DNA of 64,000 nt from Nageia nagi (taxonomy: Eukaryota; Pinophyta), in NCBI GenBank assembly GCA_050084985.1, contig JBITNC010000001.1, positions 156,860,001-156,924,000 of the forward strand, in the 5' to 3' direction. This document shows positions 33,795-44,987 of this stretch, in pieces. The translations under genes were made by a program, and so were the position numbers. Below the pieces are notes generated by a model. That model saw only the letters and a list, made by a program, of their open reading frames with translations. It did not search any database and had not been told where the DNA came from. Within the stretch, counting starts at the first letter, position 1, and each line of letters opens with the position of its first letter.

Positions 33795-36700
33795 CGAAGT
33801 ATGACTTCAATGCAAGTTTTTTCATCATTTTCCTTCTTTTTTTTTGTATGTCTAGAATGACCTTTCATGAGTAAAGGACTCGTGAAATTATCAAAAATAC
33901 GAACTACCAATTTAAGATTACCTCTTCCTTCACACCGTAAAACCAAGAGTAGAAGGAGAAGAATTGAGAATTTGAGGCTACGTGACCAAGTAAGATCCAT
34001 AGTCTATGTATCTGCACCACAAGTAGCACGAATTATTCAGCACTTAGGTACCCCCCCAAAAAAAATCTCCTTCAGATATAACAATTCAAATATTGGCAAA
34101 CCCTCATGCATATCATTGATACTAGATCTACAAATATAGTTAAAAACAAATACTTCACAATTCACAAAACATACTGGCCAAACTATTAGCAATCATGAAC
34201 ATAGCAGTAATAATCCTGTATATTTTACGCGCTATAAGTCTGTAACTACGCAAAGGTGAGTAAAACTACAGGTTTTGTAGGTGATTGAACAAAACCAGTT
34301 GGAATTTAATGGACTATGTAGTTCAGTTAAAATTGTCAACCTTTCACGCACTCTTAGTGTTGAGAATCCAGATTAATCCTTTCTTAAATAACTGTCAAAC
34401 TGATTCTGAACCCCAGTAAAAATTTAACAATAACGTAATCTGCCCAAAAACTTTGCTGTAAATTCTCAGCCAGCCGTTCCTACATTGAACATTATTACGC
34501 CTAAATTTTCATTGCCTGAGAAATAGGGAAACTTCTAAATATTGGCGGTTCATGAGCTGTACATTTTGAATTAGTCTCTCCTCTGAAAAAACCTCTCGTT
34601 TATTCGCAAATCTCATGGAATTGTAAGCATCCAAGCTCAAAAAATTAAATACACAAAAAATAATAGTTGTTTTTAAGCAAATAGAGAGAGAGTTTGGACA
34701 AGTATTAAACATCTTGACTTACTAAATCATTAGATGCGCAAATGGAACAATCTTATCCAAAATTTTGATTCCACAAGCCTGAAGAATACACAACGGCCTT
34801 CCTGTGGCATATACTGTCGGCCTTTAGTTATTCCTTGCGTGAGCTTCTGAGATTGGTCCCTCTCATCTTTTCATTATTCAATGACATCAAACTCTGGTAT
34901 AAAAATAATATTTAGTTCATCAAAAATGACTCCATCACGTGACTACAAATCAATACCTAATGTAGTATAAATTTAATAGCTGATGGGAAACAGACACAAA
35001 ATAAGAATTTAAAGGCGTGAAGCGTTCCTTTGCAATCGCTTCTCCAACAACAAAATACTCGATACCACAATTCATATGGTTTTCGTTTTTATTCAAAGGA
35101 ATAATAATGGGAAGATGTGTGGCCTAGCAGGAAAATGGAATTTAATACTCTTGAGAAAACCTTAAAAAATTTAGACGTCGTGCTTTCATATGGTTATAGC
35201 AGTTAAAATGGTCAAAGATAAGAGTTGGCAACTTGTTAGGATGTGTTCATGGGTTATAAAGATCTTCGTTTGAGTATGCTATGGAAAATGAGTTTAGGAT
35301 GTTTAGGTGGAGTTGAACATCAATAACATTGAGATCGAGAATGGGCTCGTAATGAAGAGTGTTTGGAAGGGATCATGTTGATAGTGTAAAAAGCATTCTT
35401 TCAATGGTCAATCAATTTTTGTAAACAAACCAACTCCATGGTCACTTTGTTAACCTAAATCAAAATTTGTAATAACATAAAAAAAATTAAAAAATAAATA
35501 AAATAAACCCACATTGACCATATTTATAGCATTATAAAATGAAATAATAGAGGTCTCGCAAAAAAATGAATTGTTTTTGTCTTTCCATAAAGAAAACAAA
35601 ATGTTAACTCTAAATAAGTGTCAAACTTCAACAAACACAATGGCAAGGGGAGGATTGCCTCTAAGAAGAATATGTTGCCACATAAATTATTGAGGAAATA
35701 AGGTTTTAAAAAGGGGAAAATCCACTTGTGGGTATCCTATCCTTTAGACATCACCAAATGAAGTGAATAAAAGCATTAAGCTAATGGCAAAAAGGCAACA
35801 TTGAATTGGGAACCTGACAACCAAAACCCTTAGGATCTATATTTCGATATAAACTTTGCAAACTTGATATCTATGAACTACTATTATTGTGCTTAATTAG
35901 AAATGAACTACATGATCTTCAAAAGAGGTAAGAATAGGTGCATATATGAGGGTCTATTTTGCTTAATTAGAAAAGCATGCACTCTATGGACTTATTATTT
36001 TGTATTGAGCTTAATGCATTTTGAAGATTACATTAGCATATGATATTGCAATATGTTGAGTTTTGATTTATTTCATATTATAGAAAAGAATTACTTGTTT
36101 TAAATGCCACCATAGTATTGTTATATGTATAATTATTTGTGGAATTGTTAGGAATATTATTTATTTAACAAGAGCTCACCATTTTAGCATTTGAGATACT
36201 AAACATATTTGAAGATATTTTATTTTTTTAAAATGGAGACATTCTCTAGGTGCTTTTCTCTCCAAGCTTCATGTAGCACATGAGAATATTTTTTATAATG
36301 TTTAATATCAAAATCACTCCCTTTAAAATCGGTGTTGATTGCCAATCATAGGTGGACCAATCCTTGGCAACCCTCCTACGCTTTTAACATGAACTTGATA
36401 CATTGTAATATACAACATATATTCCTTAGGGTTTTTGTATAAGAATTTTTCATTTCTATTAAGGCTCCATCATTAGCTTGTTGGACACTAACTTGGACAA
36501 GTATTGCTAAAGTTATCATAGGCAACGTTGAGAAATTTGTTGATGACTTCACCATTTACATACACAACGTTGATCTAGACAGGTAAATAATATTTTGATT
36601 TGATAAACCATAGGGAATATTTTGAGAAAATGTTTGCTCCATGAAATTGAATAAATTAATAGAAAACCAAGCAAGAGTTGGTAGAAATGAAGAGGTTTTA

Positions 36701-37390
36701 ACATTTGAGTACCCTTCCTTCCAACATGAGTTAATACAAATCAAAAAAAAAAATTGAACTCTCCATCTTGGAGAACTTGAAGCACATCATGACAGAGAAT
36801 TTTGAGAAGAAAATTATGAGAGAAAAGGAAGGGCATCAAGTCTAAGGTTTTTGTAGCATGTTTGTAAGATGCAAGGGGTCCTTTTAACACCATGTAGACC
36901 CATCATGTAAAATAATTAAAGAATTCATTGTGTGTAGAGTTTGAGGGTATTTGTTAAGAAGAAAAACATGGGAAAATAAAGTGATTTTTATTGTAGAGAA
37001 AGAGTAGTAAATTAGTAGGTAAATGATGCCCTTTCTCATCCTTTTTTTCTACTCATTCTTGTTCATAGAAATTGAATTAAAGGTGTGATGTGATGATATG
37101 TTGTTAAATGGATTTTTTTCTCAAATGGTAAAATGAGGGTATTTTGCCTATGTTCTCGAGTTGTATTGCATAGGGTTTTCTCGAGCTTATATAGTTTAAA
37201 TATTAGCTAAAGCATGACCTATAATAGAGAATGTATTATGCTTCAAAAAGTAGTAGAAAATTATGATGAATTTGAGTATGTAATTGGATTTTGTTATTGC
37301 ATAAGGTCATTTAGACAAAGATATTCCATGCATTTGATAGGAACATTGAAAATTAGAGGATATGTTTGAATTTTAAAATAATATGCATGA
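33795..37390. other. Intergenic AT-rich sequence
   Basis: Searched on both strands for coding sense, splice-bounded exons, LTR ends and inverted repeats; nothing I can support. The 34390-34870 patch is slightly less AT-rich but gives no readable protein. Confidence 0.4.
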
Positions 37391-38725
37391 CTTAGTGTGA
37401 AATCCTCTCTCTTGCATCAATATTTACCATTGTTTCAAATATGGTTTACCTAATTTGATGCTTCCATTTTACAAACATGATTAAGTATGGAGTACCTAGT
37501 TTAATGCTTTCATTTTACATATATGTAATATTCCAAAATTTAGGCATTCTATTTTTTAGACCACTTAAAATGGAACACATATCTCCTAGGAAGATATTTG
37601 TAATAACTCTCACAAGAAGCCTTGGATTTTTGATTCATCACTTGAAATGGATAGAGCATCACATGCCAAACATTTTGATAGGGCACATGATAGGGTTTTA
37701 TCAAGAAACTTTGGGTTGGGTTGGCCATATTGTAACAATGTAATGTTAGGAGTAATTTGTAGTAACTTTGGGTTGGGTCATCGAACCAAAGTTATTTTAT
37801 GACTTCTCCTAGCTCAGTATAAAAGGAGGTGGGTGCATCATTTGGAGCATATATGTCATCTAACTTTTATCAAACAACCTCCTTTTATTGAGCACATAGT
37901 TAGGTCAGTTGTTCCTCTTCCTCTTAAGGACAAAGACCTTTAGGAGAGTCACCATCTTGTAGATGTAACCCTTCAAGGTGGAAATAAGCCCTAGCACCTT
38001 CTACATTAGAAATTTATCCTTAGAATCCATGAAGCAATTCGAGTGAAGACCTACATTGTTTGTTCAACTTTGAAGGTGGATAAAGGATCTTGGAAACTCA
38101 TCTTTTCCCTTGGAGTGATATGTCAGCCTTAAGGAGACAATTTGGTGTAAGTTGGAAGACTTCATAGTGGTGTTCATCTCTCCTTGGTGAGCCATCACCC
38201 TTTTGGAGTAATTATGAGCTCCTTAAGAATTCAATCTTAGTTCATATTTGTAATTTGAGGTATTTACCATTTATTCCATATTTTTTGTGTCTCATTTACT
38301 TGTCTCAATTTTTGAATATTTGTGTATGAGTTGGTTGCTGGAGTTATATTTTCCTAATTTCAATAAATTGAGCACTTTGATAAATTATCTTATTTTTATG
38401 AGCATTTTGGAAATTAATTGAGTTAATTTTATATTTCACATAAGTTGAGGCATAAATTGGTAATTTTAGAAATTTACTAAAGTTTAGATTAATAAGGAAA
38501 AATTGGATTTTGCTATTTCCCTATAAATTGTGTCTGCCCTAGTTTGAAATATTTCAATATATGGATAGGATATGGATCGCCTAGTTTGATGTTTTAGTTT
38601 TGCATACATATTGATCATTATTGGGTATGGACATTAGTATTATATTTTGCATACATGAGACCATTGTATTGAATATAGGTAGTCTAGATTATCATCCTCT
38701 CTTTTGCATATATGTTAATTTATGT
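37391..38725. repeat. Degenerate 45-57-bp minisatellite split by a solo LTR
   Basis: Units resemble TATGG.TNCCTAGTTTGATG followed by CTTTCATTTTGCATACAT. Two lie at about 37440-37523, before the LTR, and about three at 38562-38725, after it. They are too diverged to count exactly. Confidence 0.5.
37524..38556 (+). mobile_element. Solo LTR, 1033 bp
   Basis: Starts TGTAATATTCC, ends GAAATATTTCA, and is flanked by identical ATATA (37519-37523 and 38557-38561). A TATAAAAGG box sits at 37818-37826, about 295 bases in, a normal U3 length. There is no internal region, so the element was removed by recombination between its LTRs. The flanking ATATA is low complexity, which slightly weakens the target-duplication evidence. 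Confidence 0.65.
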
Positions 38726-39629
38726 GATGAATTTCATGGACATGATCAAGTAGTTTGTGGACTTTTACTTATGTATTCATTTAGGCATTGCATTTGAAGA
38801 TTACATGTGATTACAATAGGAAGTTGATTGATATTATTTTCTTTTAAATTGATTCCAAAAACTAAAAATTATCATTATAATTTATGCCTATAAAATTAGT
38901 ATGAAAGGTCAATTTATATAGGTTGTAATATTTGTTAAAATGTAGAAAATAAGCTAGTTAGATAGAAGATAATTTCATCTTCACTAAAAACTCATGGATA
39001 GGAGTTAAGGGATTTAATGAAAGTTGTTATAAGTATTCATGGTAAGAGTTTTGTTCATTATATTTGCATATTAAAACTAAGAATGTTAAACCTAGTTGTA
39101 TATAGCATTGGCAAAATTATTTGAATGTAGTTTACATAAGAATTATTTATATTATAATGTATTGATAATTTGGTCAATCATTATGTTATTGCATCATACA
39201 AAATAGGAGGAAGCATAAGATCATTACTTACATCCTCGAGGCAAATTATGCATACAATTTAGCATCATATGATATGAGATGAAAACCATTGTTGAAGGAA
39301 GGATGATAATTTTTTGTTTGTTTGCTTAGATTAGAGGATGAATTTTTAAAAGGAATCCTAATCTTTTACTTAGCCTTTCTTTAAAAGATATTACAAATGA
39401 GCTCACATGAGAGATGTGGGCTAATAGGTGGCCAATTCTAAAACCCCAAATTCAAATCTAACATGAACCTTTAAAATTGTTAAAAAACCATGGAATTCTA
39501 AGAATCCACCAAACTAAAATAGGAATGAAAACAAAATTCCAAAACCACATATGATCAAGTTAGGATTACAAACAAAAGGGCTAAAAAATAAGATGAAACA
39601 AAAAATTTCAAATGTGAAGAGCATGAGAG
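38726..39629. other. Intergenic AT-rich sequence before copia-1
   Basis: No gene or element was found. The GAGCATGAGAG just before the copia-1 target duplication and GAGCATGGGAAAG after it are chance neighbours or an older repeat. Confidence 0.35.
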
Positions 39630-39634
39630 GTTAA

Positions 39635-40131
39635 TGTTAGAATTTGTAATGAAATATTGTGAATATCTAAACTCCTTGTAAATTCAATTAATCACTTAAG
39701 GGTATGTAGATACCTTAAGAGATTAATTGAATTCTTTAATATGTAGACTTTGACTTTACCAAAGTGGTTAGTTGGTAGGTTGAAGTGAGGTGATACATTT
39801 AATGTAACCCTAACCTTACCCATGGGTTAAAGGAAGGTTAGGGAGGTGCTCTCAAGCTATAAATAGAGGGCCTCTCCTCTTGTAACATATCTAAGTTTTG
39901 GAGTAAGATTACCCTACTTGGTTGTGTAGGAGAGAGCAAGAGAATAGTTGTAAGAGAGGCATAGATTGAGAATAGAGAACTAGTTGTGGATGTATTCCCA
40001 AGGAGGGAGGAACCACATTATATTGGTGTCATATTATGTGAATGATGTTCTTAGAATTGTAGATGATGAATGATTTAGCTTCCTAGTCTTAGGTCCTAGA
40101 GGATTTGTTTAGATCTAGTTCAAATCCTTCA
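39635..40131 (+). repeat. 5' LTR of copia-1
   Basis: TG..CA ends, 497 bp. TATAAATAG at 39858-39866 is the likely promoter, which puts U3 at about 250 bp. The six differences from the 3' LTR are scattered and include C/T and G/A transitions. Confidence 0.95.
39858..39866 (+). promoter_or_regulatory. TATA box of copia-1 5' LTR
   Basis: TATAAATAG in CTATAAATAGAGGGCC. The same box is in the 3' LTR (48159-48167) and in both copia-2 LTRs (GCCTATAAATAGAAGG), so it is conserved in the family. Confidence 0.7.
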
Positions 40132-40133
40132 AT

Positions 40134-40146
40134 TGGTATCAGAGCC
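40134..40146 (+). promoter_or_regulatory. Primer-binding site of copia-1
   Basis: TGGTATCAGAGCC is the standard plant copia site complementary to the 3' end of initiator-tRNA-Met. It starts two bases after the LTR. Confidence 0.9.
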
Positions 40147-40147
40147 T

Positions 40148-40270
40148 TGTTGTGGAAGCTTTTCTTCTAGGTGTAGACACTCTCCTTGTTGTGGAATCTC
40201 TTCTTCTTGGTGTAGAAGCTCTTCTTGGTGTGGAAGCTCTTCTTTTGGTGTGGAAGCTACATCTTGGAGG
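40148..40270. repeat. Short tandem repeat after the primer-binding site
   Basis: About six degenerate copies of TTGGTGTGGAAGCTCTTCTT (20-24 bases). Copia-2 has a single copy at the same place (about 52877-52898), so the array expanded in copia-1. Confidence 0.7.
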
Positions 40271-40771
40271 TTCTTCATCCTTCTTCATTCCTCATCTTAC
40301 ACCCCATTGGTGAGGTAAATTTTAAGAAAAGGTATAAATTTCCTCCTTATTTGATCATTTTTTTTTGGATTATTGCATTAGCTACTAACATATTTTGTGA
40401 GATATTGGAGCTTATTTCTTGCCAAATATGATTAAAATGACAATGCAAGTATGTTTTTCTATACTAACCTCTTATGTTAGTAGCATTTTTTGTTTTGTAC
40501 AAAAATGCTCAATACATGCTATATTTTTTTTAAGAGGATACTATGAAATGCCAATATTTTTACTAACATTTTTTATGTTAGTAGTATTATATTATTACTA
40601 TTTGCTCAAAAAATAGTAATATATTATTGTGAAAGTTCTCCTACATATACTACCATTTTTTATGTTAAATGGTATGTTTTGTGAGGCATGAATATTTAAA
40701 AGTTTAAGAGTAGGACAATTTTTTTATTCTACCACAATTTTAGAGGCACAATAATATATTCATAGGCTCAA

Positions 40772-40775
<4 letters not shown>

Positions 40776-40837
<62 letters not shown>
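40776..40837. repeat. (TA)n microsatellite
   Basis: An uninterrupted AT alternation of about 62 bases within the copia-1 leader. It is absent from copia-2. Confidence 0.95.
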
Positions 40838-40840
<3 letters not shown>

Positions 40841-41084
40841 ATTTTTGTTTAAACATAATAAAAAATATCTATATATATGTTTTATTTTGTTTACAATAAT
40901 CCAAACACAATTATCTATATGTTAAATCTGTTTAAACTGTAATTAAAAATATATGTATATATTTTTATATTTTAAATTCATTTAAACTATAAATCCAAAA
41001 ATTATTTAGGGGGCGGGTCAGGGCCACTCAAACGAAATTTATTATTTTCATTCAATCAAAATTAAACCATACAACAATATTCTT

Positions 41085-41960
41085 TGGGGGGGTTAAAACG
41101 ATGCGTGAGCTACAGAGCGCGTCTGCTCCTCCGCCCACGTGCGCGATGTCTGGTGGCGACCACCACCACCCGCGCTCCTCCGCCCGCCTCCACCTCCAAG
41201 CGTGCGACCGCCTCCACCTCCACGCATGCAGGATATGCACCGACTGGTTTCGAATTGACTACGCTATTTCCTGCATAGCTTTGCCCATGAAGCAGCTCAT
41301 GCCTTCCTGCCAATCCATTGGAGAAATCTATTTATGCCTTGCATAATTCAAGGCTACCCTGGTTTTCCAGGTCGTGAAATTATTTGTAAGAGTACTTCGC
41401 CATCCATGATAGCAACCAGGAAATGTTGGGACAGTGTGCGAAGGCTTTGATGTGCTGCAGGATGTAAACCATAAACTGCCATGCTCATAGGCGGACGTGC
41501 AGGGAAGGCACGTGAGTTGTTTGCCAAGATGAATGCTGCAGACACCATTTTCACATAGTTCCATGGCCTACAATGATCGCTGGATATGCACCGAGATAGC
41601 TCGCACATTGGTTGATGGCCTTCACTGCTCGCAGGCTACTCGTGCATTATTTGACTATAACTACTCGCAGGCAATACCCAAAATGGCTACGTTGAACACT
41701 TCACACGCTCAGCCTCTTCTGGACTGCTCTGCTCATAGGATATACACGCGATGGGGGTTTGGTCACTTGATCAAGTCAACCAAACCAACGTGTCTCTCCC
41801 TCCTCACTGACTGGCCGCCCCACGTGACCTCCACCACCCTACGTGGCTTCCTCCTGCCACCTTCACCACCCTTCTACACACTTTGGTCTCTCCTGCCACC
41901 CCTACCCAGCTTCTCAACCTCCCTAAGGCTTACACATGGCCCTTTCATTTTTTTTGTCAA
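41085..41960. other. CpG- and GC-rich insert in the copia-1 leader
   Basis: Composition changes abruptly, with many CpG (for example CAGAGCGCGTCTGCTCC, CACGTGCGCGATG) against the CpG-poor surroundings. ATATGCACCGA occurs twice (about 41235 and 41585), each in a GCAGGATATG/GCTGGATATG context, and CTCGCAGGC occurs twice near 41630. Several frames are open on both strands but none reads as a protein I know. Copia-2 has different sequence at the matching place. It is probably captured genomic sequence. Confidence 0.5.
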
Positions 41961-42469
41961 ACTCTTGTTGTTGGGTCTTTAATTTTTTTTTTCCCCCCCT
42001 CCAAATTTGCTTTGATTTTTTGCCTTAGTCACCCTTACATATTTAAAGTTTACCTCTTAAAGTGACAACAAGGCAACCTCACACTTAAACATAATTTTTT
42101 AGCATCCAAGTTGTTAGCCCTTTAAGTAAAAATGGGGGGGATTTTTATCATTTTTTACTTAAATCTAAATAGATCTTGCATGTTACTTAAATGTTTATGT
42201 TATGCTAAATAGATCTTGCATGCTAAATAGATCTTGCATGTTATGCTAAATGGATCTTGCATGCTAAGTTTAAAATGCATGCCTCTTAACATTATTAGGA
42301 TTAAAGCATGCTTAGTACTTAAATTTATAAGTTAAAATGCATGATGCATGTTTAAAACTTAATTTTAAGTCATGGACTAATACATGTTTAAGTTATGGAT
42401 TAATGCTAAATAGGACTTAGCATTTGAACAATTCCTTATTTTTGAACTTGAGCAAAAATATAAAAAATG

Positions 42470-43060
42470 TAAAAGTCCTTTAGGGGTTAGTACAAAACCC
42501 ATTGGACTCAATTTTTGGCCTCTTAAGGTTTCAAGTTCGTGTGGATGGAGTATTTTCAATTTACTTTATATTTTTGCACATTTGCTTTATACTTGCAATA
42601 CGCAAAAATTTGAAAGTAACCCCTAAAATGAATACATCCGCACGTATTTTCCACAACATGACTTATTTGGGGAGCCACGAGGTGAGGACAGGGCAGACTG
42701 GAGCCTTTTTAGTCCGAAGAACTGAGTGGTGGTAAGTCCGTCTTAATTGCCCCTAAGACCTCTGTTGGATTGGACATAACTCTATTAGGTGGACAGACAT
42801 GTGTGTAGTGATACCACATGTCCGCACGTCCATTCAGGGATTATCCTGATAACCTAGGAGGAAAATTGAAAACCTTAATCAAGATAATTAAAATGGCCGA
42901 TCCAAGATACGTCGAATCCTTGGAAAATAGTTAGTACTTCTCCTAGTGAGAGTATATTACTGACCAAGGTGAACTGGTTGAGGACTGGTAGTACCTGGGC
43001 TCCACCTTGCGAGAATCCAGGTGAAGGCCTAATTCTATACTAGAAAACAACCCCAACTTT
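42470..43060 (+). other. Leader block conserved in all three copia copies
   Basis: Matches copia-2 (about 54765-55350) and copia-3 (reverse complement of about 63475-63905), while most other leader sequence does not. It contains the stem-loop at 42796-42822 and conserved phrases such as CAAAACCCATTGGACTC, CCACAACATGA.TT and CCAAGGTGAA.TGGTTGAGGA. A packaging, dimerisation or translation role is inference from position and conservation. Confidence 0.65.
42796..42822 (+). promoter_or_regulatory. Conserved leader stem-loop
   Basis: GACATGTG-TGTAGTGATAC-CACATGTC: 8-bp perfect arms around an 11-base loop. In copia-2 (55096-55120) and copia-3 (63696-63720, minus) the loop is identical and the stem is kept with a G-T (G-U in RNA) outer pair. 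Confidence 0.6.
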
Positions 43061-43190
43061 ATCCTTTTATGAATCGTGGTTAATAAGTTTGCACATGTAG
43101 GACATGTTTGCTTATTAGATGTTTTATATGTATAGATGGAAAATTGTAAAAGTTTACATTCTTATTGCATATTTATTTGTTTTTGTAGCA

Positions 43191-44984
43191 ATGGTTGAAA
43201 CCTTTGTTCCCAAGCATATACTCGACGGTTCCAACTTTGGAATATGGGAACCTCGTATGAAAGCCGAGTTACAAGCAAGGAAGTTGTGGCAGACAGTTAG
43301 TGAAGACTTGGTCGCTCCTACCAATGAGAAGGCTCTTGAAGTATACAACTCAAAGAATGAGTTAGCAACTTCAATGATTTACCGTGCAGTTTCAGATAAT
43401 GTCCTTCTCATGATTTCTTCATCAATTTCAGCAAAGGAAGCTTGGGATAGGCTAAAGAAAATTTACCTTGGGTCCAAATTTTCAAGGAGGTTTACCATTC
43501 TACAAAAGTTGTTGCAGTATCGACAAAGTGAAGATGAAAGTGCCTCCATCTACTTAAACAAAATCATTGACCTCAGGACACAACTGGTTGGTTGTGGGTG
43601 CAACTGGATCAATGATGAGTTCATGGTCTTCATCATTCTTCAAAGCCTTACTACAAAGTTCAGTAACTTTGTCATGGTTATGGAAACAAGACTCGATGAT
43701 GAAGAAGATGTCATCTCACTTGATAACCTTTCTAGACTCCTTCTGAAGCATGAGGAAACTTTGAATAAGAAAATGTTGAACCTTTCTCCAAAGGACAATA
43801 GCATTGCTCTAGGAGCAACCAAAACTCCTTTCAAGAAAAAGTTTAAACATTACAAATTCAAAGATAACAAGTCCTCATCTACCTTCAGGAAGTATGACAA
43901 AAAGGGAAACAACAATCATGGCAACTACAGGCAAAGGAATGACAAAGCTGGATCAAGCAATCCAACACCTCAGGAAAAGTTTGATGGAAATTGTAACTTT
44001 TGTGGTATCTTTGGGCACAAAGAGTATGATTGTCGTAAAAAGAAATTTGCTCAAAAAGGTAAGGGAAATGCAAATATGAGAAATTTCAATAATAGAAAGA
44101 AGAACAAGCATACTGCTACTGTTTCCTACTACTCAATGACTCAAACTATTTCAAATGATTGGATTGTTGATTCAGGATGCACTAATCACATGTGTTATGA
44201 AAAGGATAAGTTTGAAAACTTTCATAAGTATAAAAAGGATGCAGTTGTGATAGGTGATAATACAGTCCTTGATGTTCAAGGAATAAAGAGTGTGAAGATT
44301 CATGGAAAGACTCTTGATAATGTCTTTTATGTGCCTAAGCTAAGGATGAATCTTATCTCTGTAATTCAGATTACAAGGATAGGATGCTCATTTGAGTTTA
44401 CCTCACACTCTTGGTGTGTTAAGAAAGGACTTGCCACTTTGATGAAAGGATCAGTAAATAATGACCTTTATATTATGGATCAAGTACCTTCAAAGATTTG
44501 TCTTGCTGCAAATGTGTGTTCAAAAGGTAATCTTTGGCATCAACGATTAGGGCACCTTAACCACAAGAGTATTCAAAATATGAAAAATCAAGCACTTGTG
44601 GAAGGTTTACCTAATATTTCACCCACAATTAGTCTTTGTGAAAGGTGCATTCTAGGAAAGATGAATACGCAAAAGTTTGAAAAAGATAAGGCAACTCGGG
44701 CTACTCATCCTCTTCAGCTTGTGCATTCAGATTTGATGGGTCCTTTTCAGACTAAGTCACTAGGTGGAGCTTCTTATGTTCTGACCTTCATTGATGACTT
44801 CAGTAGGATGACATTTGGTTATCTACTTGAGCATAAGGATCAAACTTTTGACAGGTTTAAAGACTTCAAGGCACTTGTTGAAAATCAAACTAATTTTAAG
44901 ATCAAGATGCTGAGATCTGATAATGGGGGTGAATATAATAGCAATGAGTTTAACAACTATTGTGTTAAACATGGGATTAAGTGA
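43191..44984 (+). pseudogene. gag-pol: Copia gag, protease and integrase N-terminal part (copia-1)
   Basis: ATG 43191 (MVETFVPKHILDGSNFGIWE) is preferred over the in-frame ATG at 43119, because copia-2 starts at the same point and the 24 extra residues are hydrophobic leader sequence. The gag domain (residues 1-230, UBN2 type) is followed by a CX2CX4HX4C knuckle, C268-C281. The protease active site is DSG, 327-329. The pre-integrase domain (LWHQRLGHLNHKS) starts near 448, and the integrase core has D514 and D577. The frame ends in adjacent TGA and TAA (44982-44987) after KHGIK, 36 codons before the catalytic glutamate. The product would be a truncated gag-PR-partial IN of 597 residues. Confidence 0.9.
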
Positions 44985-44987
44985 TAA

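Larger units (their letters stand above)
40147..43190 (+). other. Long leader of copia-1
   Basis: About 3 kb lie between the primer-binding site and gag, far longer than the few hundred bases common in copia elements. Contents in order: short tandem repeat, GAG/GTAAAT donor-like site (40315), AT-rich part with a TA microsatellite, a CpG-rich insert (about 41085-41960), direct repeats of AATAGATCTTGCATG (about 42168-42260), then a block shared with copia-2 and copia-3 (42470-43060). A pyrimidine-rich TTTTTGTAG acceptor-like site lies three bases before the gag ATG. Many upstream ATGs make simple scanning unlikely, so splicing or internal initiation is expected. Confidence 0.6.

Noticed and set aside
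40133-40318. Cysteine- and serine-rich small protein
   Set aside because: It is the translation of the tandem repeat after the primer-binding site.
41052-41608. Several overlapping frames in the CpG-rich insert
   Set aside because: Open on both strands because of GC content. No recognisable protein; attempts to read PPR-like repeats failed.
42400-42750. Splice donor at CACGAG/GTGAGG near 42680 in the conserved leader block
   Set aside because: The GT is not kept in copia-3 (GG), whereas the 40315 donor is shared by copia-1 and copia-2; that position in copia-3 is outside the window.
43119-43190. Upstream in-frame ATG giving a 24-residue hydrophobic extension of copia-1 gag
   Set aside because: Copia-2 aligns from the ATG equivalent to 43191, and the extension overlaps the likely splice acceptor; it looks like leader sequence.
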